A stretch of DNA of 64,000 nt from Asaia krungthepensis NRIC 0535 (lineage in GTDB: Bacteria > Pseudomonadota > Alphaproteobacteria > Acetobacterales > Acetobacteraceae). The notes below the pieces were generated by a model. That model did no database searches and was not told the origin of the DNA. It saw only the letters and a program-made list of their open reading frames with translations. The first letter of the stretch is position 1. Each line of letters opens with the position of its first letter. The stretch spans positions 1 through 64,000 of the forward strand of contig NZ_BAPV01000014.1 of assembly GCF_025995175.1 (NCBI RefSeq), in the 5' to 3' direction. Of this stretch, positions 54,928 to 64,000 are shown piece after piece. The position numbers and the translations under genes are program-made.

Positions 54928-55905
54928 TCAGGCCCTGAGCGCGAAATCGGCAGCAGGGCGTGCCCCCATACGGGTGATGATCGCACCAGCCGCCTCATTG
55001 CCCAGCTGGCCACACGCCTCAAGGCTGCGGCCCTTGGCCAGCCCGGCGAGGAACCCGGCAGCAAAGGCATCGCCCGCGCCAGTCGTATCGACCACCTTCA
55101 CTTCCTGAGTTGGAACGACCAGCTTCTGGCCATCGGAAAGAATGACCGCGCCCTTTTCGCTACGGGTCAGCACGACAAGAGCCGCATCGCGTCCGGCCTG
55201 CGCCGCTGCGGCGTCAAAATCCTCTGTCTCGTAAAGCGCGCAGATTTCCGCCTCATTGGCGAAGAGGATATCGATGTGACCGGCCACGAGTGCACGGAAC
55301 GCAGCATGGTGACGAGCCACGCAGAACGTGTCGGACAGGGTGAGCGCCACGCGGCGACCGGCCTTATGCGCGGTTTCCGCCGCGAGGATGAAAGCGGATT
55401 GGGCACGGTCCTTGTCGAACAGATAGCCCTCCATATAGGTGACAGCGGCTGCAGCGACAGCGGACTGGTCGACATCCTCAGGCCCGAACTCGGTGCAAAT
55501 GCCGAGATAGGTGTGCATGGTGCGTTGGCCGTCGGGGGTGACGAGAATGATGCAGCGCGCGGTCGGACGATCGGCGTTCTGAACCGGGGCGGAAGGGTAG
55601 AACAGCTTCTGCGCTGCCAGATCCTTCGCATAACCCAGACCGACTTCATCGGAGGCAACCTTGCCCAGATAGCCTACCCGCGCGCCAAGACGGGCGGCCA
55701 CCACGGCGGTGTTGGCGGCAGAGCCGCCCCCCATGACCTGTTCCGGCGTGATCTGCGCTTTGATCGAGGCGGCCTGATCGGCATCGATCAGGGTCATGCT
55801 GCCGAGCGGCGACCCGAGAGCATTCAGCGTTTCGTGCGAGACAGAGGCCAGGATATCGACAATAGCGTTGCCGATGCAGAGCAGATCAAGGGTCGGGGCA
55901 GTCAT
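54928..55905 (-). CDS. Adenosine kinase-like PfkB family sugar kinase
   Basis: The 325-residue PfkB/ribokinase fold protein has the CIGNAIVDIL start, GGGSAANTAVVAARLG, and the catalytic-aspartate anion-hole motif DTTGAGDAFAAGFLAGL. This branch, common in alphaproteobacteria, phosphorylates adenosine to AMP. That fits recycling of adenosine from SAM-dependent reactions, but substrate specificity is inferred. Confidence 0.9.
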   Translation of the reverse strand: MTAPTLDLLCIGNAIVDILASVSHETLNALGSPLGSMTLIDADQAASIKAQITPEQVMGGGSAANTAVVAARLGARVGYLGKVASDEVGLGYAKDLAAQKLFYPSAPVQNADRPTARCIILVTPDGQRTMHTYLGICTEFGPEDVDQSAVAAAAVTYMEGYLFDKDRAQSAFILAAETAHKAGRRVALTLSDTFCVARHHAAFRALVAGHIDILFANEAEICALYETEDFDAAAAQAGRDAALVVLTRSEKGAVILSDGQKLVVPTQEVKVVDTTGAGDAFAAGFLAGLAKGRSLEACGQLGNEAAGAIITRMGARPAADFALRA

Positions 55906-56116
55906 GAAGTCTCCAGCAAGACAAAATAAGACAGGGAAAACTATGTTCGCGCCATGAAATGACCAAGATCAGCCCTGATCGTGACGAGGCGTGAACGACA
56001 GGTTCGGCATTCCCGCTTCAAGGCCATGACACAAGACCGGGTCAGGGTCAAAAACCGCGCGGAACCGCCTTTTACCGGCTTGTCGATTTCGCATTTTAAC
56101 GTGTAATCCGGGTCTG

Positions 56117-56148
56117 GACGGAAATCATGTTTGTAATGATTTCCCGTC
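56117..56148. promoter_or_regulatory. Long inverted repeat before the bactofilin gene
   Basis: GACGGAAATCAT / ATGATTTCCCGTC arms (one bulged C) around a 7-base loop, about 60 bp before the bactofilin start. It could be an operator or an RNA hairpin in the leader. The rest of 55906-56208 holds nothing recognisable. Confidence 0.5.
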
Positions 56149-56208
56149 TGGCACCAGCCAGCTTCGGCACCCGAACCGCCACCTTCCAGAACGCGCAGCG
56201 GGGTTCTC

Positions 56209-56901
56209 TTGTTCAAACGACGCAAACCAGAAGATACAGCGCCTCCCTCTCCATCTTCAGGTGCATCGGCCACAAACGGCCAAAGACCGACTGCCTCGGG
56301 CGCAGGCAGTTCGTCGCTCTTTCCCGAGCGTCCGGCCCCAGCGGCAGACGCCTCACCAGCCTCACCAACCAAGGATTCTGCCGCGATGGGTCGTTCGCCT
56401 TTCCCCACTCCCCCTGCTCCTGCCACACCGGCGGCGCCTTCCGCACCCGCACGTCCCGCTGCCGCCGCCGCAGCAGCCCCGGGTGGCCGCCGCGATGCCT
56501 CTGACCGCCGCACGCTGGTTGTCGGTCGCGGTATCTCCGTGCAGGGCTCCATTCAGGATGCCGAACGTCTGGTTGTCGAGGGCACGGTCGAGGCAACGCT
56601 GCTTCAGGCCACCGAGCTCTCGGTCGCGCAGGGCGGCGTGTTCCGTGGTGAGATCGAAGTGGAAGACGCCGATCTGGCCGGGACGATCGATGGCACGCTG
56701 ACGGTACGTGGCAACCTGACCGTACGCGCCACGGGCCGCCTGATTGGCAAGACGCGCACCCGTCGCCTTCAGGTGGAAGATGGCGGCCAGATCACGGGTC
56801 ATCTCGAGATGATCACGGGCGATATGCCGGCACGTCCGGCTGCGGTTGAGACGCCTGCGCCTGCCGCAGAAAAGACCGAAGAAACCACACCGAGCGTCTG
56901 A
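56209..56901 (+). CDS. Bactofilin (polymer-forming cytoskeletal protein)
   Basis: A TTG start (FKRRKPE after Met) gives 230 residues. The N-terminal 100 are Pro/Ala-rich and disordered. The bactofilin beta-helix domain runs about 105-205 (TLVVGRGISVQGSIQDAERLVVEG, VFRGEIEVEDADLAGTIDG). The C-terminus is short and disordered. Bactofilins polymerise without nucleotide and position cell-wall enzymes. The first ATG in frame comes inside the disordered part (56386), so TTG is favoured but unproven. Confidence 0.9.
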   Translation: MFKRRKPEDTAPPSPSSGASATNGQRPTASGAGSSSLFPERPAPAADASPASPTKDSAAMGRSPFPTPPAPATPAAPSAPARPAAAAAAAPGGRRDASDRRTLVVGRGISVQGSIQDAERLVVEGTVEATLLQATELSVAQGGVFRGEIEVEDADLAGTIDGTLTVRGNLTVRATGRLIGKTRTRRLQVEDGGQITGHLEMITGDMPARPAAVETPAPAAEKTEETTPSV

Positions 56902-56929
56902 TCGACGGGTCACAAACAAACAAAAGCCC

Positions 56930-56955
56930 GGTCCTTCTGGACCGGGCTTTTTTTC
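56930..56955 (+). terminator. Intrinsic terminator of the bactofilin gene
   Basis: Stem AAAGCCCGGTCC / GGACCGGGCTTT with loop ttct, followed by TTTT. It lies 30 bases after the stop. Confidence 0.92.
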
Positions 56956-57004
56956 ATAGAGCCCCTCGGAAGAAGGCTCCGGGACTATTGGCGTGAGGCG
57001 CTGT

Positions 57005-57721
57005 TCAGCCCACGCTTTCCCGGCGATCGCGCAGCTTCACATAGGCGATCGCACAATGCTCCGCGCAGTAGGGCTTGCCGGGTACGGGCTTGGCACCGCA
57101 GAAATGAAAGCCCGGCGTACCTGGATCGCCGTTAGGCCAGCAGCAGGCAGGGCCACGACGCGGTGACGTATCGGCCGTCAGCGGACGCAGAAGCGGACGG
57201 AGCATCAGATCTGGTGCCATGGTCTTGGCCTCTGCAGGTTTGCGGGTTGAGGATGCCTTGGGCGCGTCTTGCGCCTCGTCTTCCATAACGACCGAAGACG
57301 CCTGAGCGGGCGCGGGCTGGGCAGGCGCCGTCCTGACTGCCGGTTCCGCACGGCTGGCGGCTGGCGGCACGGGCTGGGTAGCCGGGCGCACGATTTCGGC
57401 AGAAGACAGCGGAGCCACCGTCACGGACGCATCTTCAGAAATGGATGCCTTGGTTTCAGGGCTCTTGACCGAAACGGCGTCAACAGGCTGCGCACTCTCC
57501 GCCGGTGCGCTCGTGACAACAGGCGCAGCCTCAGCAGCAGCGTCCTTGCGGGGTTTGGCCGAAGCACGAATAGGCGACGGGCGGGGCGGCAAACCCAGAC
57601 GATGCGCCTTGCCCACAACGGCATTCTTGGTGATCGAAAGCTGTCTGCCAATCTCGGCAGTCGACAGTCCTTCCTGCCACAGCGTCTGAAGACGGGAGAT
57701 TATTTCGTCAGTCCATTCCAT
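57005..57721 (-). CDS. gcrA: Cell-cycle regulator GcrA
   Basis: GcrA is an alphaproteobacterial sigma70-associated activator that acts at GANTC-methylated promoters. The 238-residue protein has the N-terminal helix-turn-helix WTDEIISRLQTLWQEGLSTAEIGRQL followed by VGKAHRLGL, a long Ala/Pro-rich linker (about 55-185), and a C-terminal zinc-binding-like SIGMA-contact region (CCWPNGDPGTPGFHFCGA, CAEHCAIAY). I saw no GANTC in its immediate upstream sequence. Confidence 0.96.
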   Translation of the reverse strand: MEWTDEIISRLQTLWQEGLSTAEIGRQLSITKNAVVGKAHRLGLPPRPSPIRASAKPRKDAAAEAAPVVTSAPAESAQPVDAVSVKSPETKASISEDASVTVAPLSSAEIVRPATQPVPPAASRAEPAVRTAPAQPAPAQASSVVMEDEAQDAPKASSTRKPAEAKTMAPDLMLRPLLRPLTADTSPRRGPACCWPNGDPGTPGFHFCGAKPVPGKPYCAEHCAIAYVKLRDRRESVG

Positions 57722-57925
57722 CGCCCGTGCTCCTCATTCAGTCCTGTGACGTAAAACTAGGGTGTCGATACGACTTGCTCAATCCGTAAATCGGATTTTT
57801 CTATGATGAGACTGGCGGATAAACACAGAGCTCTTGTCCAAGTCAATCTGAACTCGCGCGAATTACCAAAGAATGAGGGCGATTGGGCCTCCGAAGCCCA
57901 ATGCTGCGCCCTCATCTCGCCTGTT

Positions 57926-59146
57926 TCAGGGCGATACCGTCTCTTCAGGGCTCTTTTGCGCGCGAATAAGCCGGACAGAGCGCCCCGCGACGGCTAGCTG
58001 GATATCTCCACGCAGGAGAGCAAGGGCATCGTCGCCGAACACAGCCCTGCGCCACCCCTGCAGAACGGGGCTGTCTGTCTCACCCAGAGCGAGACTGTCG
58101 AGATCCTCGCTATTGGCCACCAGCTTGGGGGCCACGCGATTGGCCTCACAGCTGGCGGCGAGAACGACCTTGAGAAGGGCCACGAGCGCGGATGAAGGCT
58201 TGGCGCCCTCCGGCTTGCGCGGAGGGCGCGGCAGATCCTTCTCGGGCAGATCGAGCCCGAGCTTGACCGCCGCGAGCAGACCCGGTGCTGCCTTCCCCTC
58301 GGCAAAGCCGCGCGACACGCCCCGCACGCGTGACAGGGAGTCTGCATCCTGAGGGCGCACGGCGGCGATCTCCAGCAGGCTCTCGTCACGAATAAGACGC
58401 TGACGCGGGATATTGAGCGCCTGCGCCTCGATTTCGCGCCAAGCGGCGACCTCGCGCAGGACGCCCAGCATGCGGCGGTTATTGGTGCGCGCCTTGAGGC
58501 GCTCCCACTGGCGGCGCGGGTCGGGGCGGAAGGTTGCCGGGTCGTTCAGCACGGCCAGCTCGGCATCGGCCCAATGCAGGCGGTTCTGCTTTTCGAGTTC
58601 GCGATGAAGCGTCAGATAGACATCGCGCAGATGGGTGACGTCTGCCGCCGCATAGGCAATCTGCGCCTTGGAGAGCGGGCGCGCGGACCAATCACTGAAA
58701 CGATGGGTCTTGTCGATGCTCGCCCCGGTAATGGCGCTCACCAGTGTGTCATACCCGACCTGATCGCCATAGCCACCGACCATGGCCGCCACCTGCGTAT
58801 CGAAAATCGAGCAGGGCAACGCATCGAACAGATGCAGGAAGATTTCCAGGTCCTGACGGGCCGCGTGAAAGACCTTCACACAGCTTTCTGTCGCCAGCAG
58901 ATCGGCCAGCGGAGCAAGGTCCAGCCCAGGGGCGAGCGTATCGATCACGGCAACATCGGACACACCGCCAAGCTGCACCACACAGAGTTCCGGCCAGTAT
59001 GTATGCTCGCGCACAAACTCCGTATCGATCGTAACGAACGGCTCCTGCTTGAGTCGGGCGCAGAGTTGCGCCAAATCGTCTGTAGAAGACACGATGACTG
59101 GGGCTGGGAAACCGGCTTGAGACACTTGCATCTCCCATCCATACAT
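57926..59146 (-). CDS. rnd: Ribonuclease D
   Basis: A 406-residue 3'-5' exoribonuclease of the DEDD family acting in tRNA 3' maturation. Motifs are [16 protein letters not shown], the [11 protein letters not shown] segment, and [14 protein letters not shown]. An HRDC domain follows (about 220-300, [19 protein letters not shown]). An ATG 15 bases inside (59131) is an alternative start. It diverges from queF with only 14 bp between the starts, so their promoters overlap the opposite genes. Confidence 0.95.
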   Translation of the reverse strand: MYGWEMQVSQAGFPAPVIVSSTDDLAQLCARLKQEPFVTIDTEFVREHTYWPELCVVQLGGVSDVAVIDTLAPGLDLAPLADLLATESCVKVFHAARQDLEIFLHLFDALPCSIFDTQVAAMVGGYGDQVGYDTLVSAITGASIDKTHRFSDWSARPLSKAQIAYAAADVTHLRDVYLTLHRELEKQNRLHWADAELAVLNDPATFRPDPRRQWERLKARTNNRRMLGVLREVAAWREIEAQALNIPRQRLIRDESLLEIAAVRPQDADSLSRVRGVSRGFAEGKAAPGLLAAVKLGLDLPEKDLPRPPRKPEGAKPSSALVALLKVVLAASCEANRVAPKLVANSEDLDSLALGETDSPVLQGWRRAVFGDDALALLRGDIQLAVAGRSVRLIRAQKSPEETVSP

Positions 59147-59160
59147 CAGGGCAGACCCTC

Positions 59161-59631
59161 ATGACCACATCAGAGAATGATCTCGCAGCACTCAGCCAGC
59201 TGGGTCGACAGACCGTGCAGCCGGACAGCCCCGAAACCGCCACGCTCGAGCGCGTGCCGAGCCCCCATAAGGGACGCGACTACGTGGTACGCTTCACCGC
59301 ACCCGAGTTCACCTCGCTCTGCCCGGTCACGGGCCAGCCCGATTTCGCCCATATCGTCATCGACTATATTCCGGGTGACTGGATTGTCGAAAGCAAGTCG
59401 CTGAAGCTGTATCTGACCAGCTTTCGCAACCATGGCGCGTTCCATGAAGATTGCTCGGTCAGCATCGCTACGAAGCTGGTCGAGGTTCTGAACCCGAAAT
59501 GGCTGCGCATCGGCGCCTATTGGTACCCGCGCGGTGGCATTCCGATCGACGTCTTCTGGCAGACCGGTCTGCCACCTGAAGGGGTATGGGTTCCCGCGCA
59601 GGACGTGCCAGGCTATCGCGGCAGGGGCTGA
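59161..59631 (+). CDS. queF: NADPH-dependent 7-cyano-7-deazaguanine reductase
   Basis: A 156-residue T-fold enzyme reducing preQ0 to preQ1 in queuosine synthesis. The catalytic cysteine is in [12 protein letters not shown], followed by [21 protein letters not shown], which holds the NADPH-binding QueF motif. It is the short, unimodular QueF form. No other queuosine genes are close. Confidence 0.96.
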   Translation: MTTSENDLAALSQLGRQTVQPDSPETATLERVPSPHKGRDYVVRFTAPEFTSLCPVTGQPDFAHIVIDYIPGDWIVESKSLKLYLTSFRNHGAFHEDCSVSIATKLVEVLNPKWLRIGAYWYPRGGIPIDVFWQTGLPPEGVWVPAQDVPGYRGRG

Positions 59632-59769
59632 TTGACGTTTCCGGGGCGGGCTCACTGAGGGCTCCTGCATTTTTGGTCCGGAAGCGGGGCCCGTCCTGGA
59701 AATTCCTTTTAATGGTGTCCGAAGCGTTTTCCCTGACAGACTGGCCTCTCCTGATTCAGGAGAGGCCTC

Positions 59770-60828
59770 ATGACATCGATTGTGCGCGCTTTCATCGTCT
59801 TGACCCTGTCGGGTCTGTGCGCTCCCTGGACATCAGCGCGGGCCTCTCCTCCGCCAGCCGCTTTTCTCTTCCTGATCCAGCAGCGTTGCGATGTGCCGAC
59901 CGCCCTGCCGGGAGATCCCGCCTGCCGCACCATGCGCCCTGTAGAGCCGGGAGAGGACCCGCTTTATCGCCTGAGCAACGGCGTAGAGGGAGAGGGGCGG
60001 ATCGATATGGTGAATCTCCCGATCGAGCGTCATGGAAAATGGCGGGTCGTGAGCCCGGACGCCCATGTGAACGTGACTGATAAGACCACAGGGATCAAAG
60101 GGGGCGTGTCCGTTGAGGGTGTTGGGGCGCGCTTTATCTCAGTGCTGGGCAGCTGGAGCCCCGTCGCGGTCTCGCATTTCACTAATGCGGCCTGCGACGC
60201 CATGCCCGATAATTCTGACCGGTTCCTCGATTCCTGGGTGCTCGGTCCGGCTCAGGACAACACAGCCACGGCAGGACATGGCGAGACGCGCAGTGGCAAC
60301 CTAACGCGGTATGAAGGGGAAACGGATGGCCCCGGCTGTCCTGCCCGTTTACGCAAGGCGGCCTATAGCTGGATCAGGCAGGACTATACGTATCGCTCGG
60401 GGCGGCGCTTTCCGAGCCTGGTTTCCGTGCATTACAGCGCTGCCAGCCCGCTAGGTGGACCGGGCGAAGCAGAGCAGAGGGAACGGCTCTATCTCGCCTG
60501 GGGGCTGGGCCTGGCACGTTGGGAGAAATGGTCACGGGAGGATTGGCGCAACCCGAAAACAGGCGAAACGGCGCTCGATCAGGCGCGGCGCGTATTCGTG
60601 TCAGGCCGATGCAACACGCCGATTGGCGACCGTGATCAGGGTGATGGCGTGACTTATAGTGCCGTCTCGTCAGACGGCACCTATGCCGAGACGATCAGGA
60701 CGGCACCGGATTCTCCGGCCCATCGCTGGGTCCTGACGCAATGTCAGGACTATACCAGCCTACGCGCCGGCCCGACACGCGATCTGCAACAGATGAGCGC
60801 CGGAGCCAGCCCCGAATTCTGGAGATGA
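59770..60828 (+). CDS. Exported protein of unknown function (352 aa)
   Basis: A signal peptide (SIVRAFIVLTLSGLCAPWTSARA) precedes about 325 mature residues. Six or so cysteines (QRCDVP, PACRTM, AACDAM, GCPARL, GRCNTP, QCQDY) are spaced like disulphides. No membrane helix or known domain is recognised. The sequence has many aromatic/charged segments (AYSWIRQDYTYRSGRRFP, LARWEKWSREDWRNP). Probably periplasmic or secreted. A terminator shared with atpC follows. Confidence 0.78.
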   Translation: MTSIVRAFIVLTLSGLCAPWTSARASPPPAAFLFLIQQRCDVPTALPGDPACRTMRPVEPGEDPLYRLSNGVEGEGRIDMVNLPIERHGKWRVVSPDAHVNVTDKTTGIKGGVSVEGVGARFISVLGSWSPVAVSHFTNAACDAMPDNSDRFLDSWVLGPAQDNTATAGHGETRSGNLTRYEGETDGPGCPARLRKAAYSWIRQDYTYRSGRRFPSLVSVHYSAASPLGGPGEAEQRERLYLAWGLGLARWEKWSREDWRNPKTGETALDQARRVFVSGRCNTPIGDRDQGDGVTYSAVSSDGTYAETIRTAPDSPAHRWVLTQCQDYTSLRAGPTRDLQQMSAGASPEFWR

Positions 60829-60878
60829 GGGCGGAGGTTACCGGGACGAAGAACAGAACGTCACGGATCGGACCGCGA

Positions 60879-60921
60879 TAAAAAAAGGCCGGAGCCCTTC
60901 AGGACAACGGCCTTTTTTTAT
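60879..60921. terminator. Bidirectional terminator between atpC and the exported protein
   Basis: AAAAAAAGGCCG / CGGCCTTTTTTT arms around a loop of about 16 bases. The A- and T-runs make it functional on both strands, ending the F1 operon on the minus strand. Confidence 0.85.
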
Positions 60922-60940
60922 CTCGTGTATCGCAATCCGG

Positions 60941-61360
60941 TCAGTGGATCGGATGCGACGCCTCGGCGGCTTCAATCGCAGCGCGCGTCGACTGGATCTT
61001 ACGGGAAATGCGATCCTGATCGATGATGTCGTCAGCGGCGACATTGGTCAGCTGCATCTCCAGCGTTTCAAGGCGGGCTTCTGCTTCGCTCAGGACAATA
61101 TCCTCGATCGGCAGGGCCTCATCCGCAAGGATGGTGCAGCGATCGGCCGTGATATCGGCGAAACCACCGGAGACGAAGAAGCGCTCGGTCACGACGCCAC
61201 CCTCATAGAGGGAAACGACGCCACCGCGCAGCAGGAGCATGATCGGCGCATGATCCGGCATGGCCGCGATATCGCCTTCCTCGCCCGGGATCACTGCCAT
61301 TTCGACTTCCTTGCGGAAGAGCAGCTTCTCCGGGCTGATGATTTCGACCTGAACCGGCAT
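60941..61360 (-). CDS. atpC: F1-ATPase epsilon subunit
   Basis: 139-residue epsilon subunit: N-terminal beta-sandwich (VQVEIISPEKLLFRKEVEMAVIPGEEGDIAAMPDHAPI) and a C-terminal helical pair (AEARLETLEMQLT). It couples the central stalk to the c-ring and can inhibit hydrolysis. It is the last gene of the F1 operon. Confidence 0.96.
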   Translation of the reverse strand: MPVQVEIISPEKLLFRKEVEMAVIPGEEGDIAAMPDHAPIMLLLRGGVVSLYEGGVVTERFFVSGGFADITADRCTILADEALPIEDIVLSEAEARLETLEMQLTNVAADDIIDQDRISRKIQSTRAAIEAAEASHPIH

Positions 61361-61364
61361 GAGC

Positions 61365-63721
<2,357 letters not shown>

Positions 63722-63730
63722 GATTCGTCC

Positions 63731-64000
63731 TTAGGCTGCGAAACGCTTGTTGAACGCGGTGAGCAGCTCGGTCAGCTTGGCTTCGACTTCCGGCTTGATC
63801 TGGCGATCATTGCGGATGGCGTCGAGAATGTCCTTGCCGGGGCCGCGCATCTCGGCCAGCAGCGTGGCTTCATAACGAACCACCTGGTCGACCTTGACCA
63901 CGTCCACGAAGCCGCGCGTACCGGCAAACAGAACCACAACCTGCTCTTCGACCGGCAGCGGCGAGGTCTGGGGCTGCTTCAGCAGTTCCGTCAGGCGGGC
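63731..64000 (-). CDS. atpA: F1-ATPase alpha subunit, C-terminal part
   Basis: Partial at the window edge: the last 89 codons are visible. The sequence (RLTELLKQPQTSPLPVEEQV, then FAGTRGFVDVV and AKLTELLTAFNKRF) is the helical C-terminal domain of the alpha subunit. The stop is 9 bp before the atpG start. Confidence 0.95.
   Translation of the reverse strand, partial: ARLTELLKQPQTSPLPVEEQVVVLFAGTRGFVDVVKVDQVVRYEATLLAEMRGPGKDILDAIRNDRQIKPEVEAKLTELLTAFNKRFAA

Noticed and set aside
55941-56552. 203-codon minus-strand frame opposite the bactofilin gene
   Set aside because: Ala/Gly-rich shadow of the Pro/Ala-rich bactofilin N-terminus; no family match or ribosome site.

Overview
The window is GC-rich chromosomal DNA of an alphaproteobacterium, most likely an acetic acid bacterium (Acetobacteraceae; an Asaia/Gluconobacter-like genome is my inference, not proven). 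The lineage call rests on GcrA, the tsaE-addB-addA order, the hopanoid genes hpnH/M/I/J/K, the F1-ATP synthase order atpA-G-D-C, and many palindromic GC-rich intergenic repeats. I see no rRNA, tRNA, CRISPR array, prophage or intact insertion sequence. Nearly all of it reads as ordinary core genome, with one AT-rich foreign-looking gene remnant at 51.2-52.2 kb.

Layout. 0-11 kb: biotin genes in two blocks (a minus-strand DUF2272 lipoprotein-bioA-NTF2-like group, and a plus-strand SDR-bioF-esterase-bioC/bioD fusion), separated by mtnA, a NUDIX hydrolase, a glycosyltransferase and a small exported coiled-coil protein. bioB is not in the window. 11-15 kb: rhodanese, cysteine synthase, and an OmpR-type two-component pair whose sensor has an unusual Pro/Gly-rich periplasmic loop. 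15-18 kb: methionine ABC importer metQ-metN-metI. 18-24 kb: small membrane proteins, an SDR that has lost its catalytic residues, a TPR protein-ispE-hypothetical operon, and a uracil-DNA-glycosylase-like protein. 24-30 kb: a lytic transglycosylase, an uncharacterised ABC-2 pair and a CorC/HlyC-type CBS protein.

30-36 kb: the hopanoid side-chain module. hpnH (adenosylhopane formation) diverges from hpnM-like, hpnI, hpnJ and hpnK, which by homology make the glucosaminyl and then cyclitol-ether head group of bacteriohopanetetrol. 36-45 kb: trxA, an inserted opposite-strand pair (exported VOC protein plus Gly/Tyr-rich lipoprotein), then addA, addB and tsaE overlapping by 4 bp each. 45-51 kb: TRIC-type channel, threonine aldolase, ferredoxin-NADP reductase and an alr-dadA catabolic alanine pair.

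51-64 kb: a frameshifted DUF2971 gene, a His/Lys-rich exported protein, typA, adenosine kinase, bactofilin, gcrA, rnd, queF, an exported unknown protein, and the F1 genes atpC-D-G plus the 3' end of atpA at the window edge. I did not find a wholly new multi-gene system. The best leads are the BioC-BioD fusion, the catalytically dead SDR, the palindromic repeat family, and the gene pair inserted between addA and trxA.
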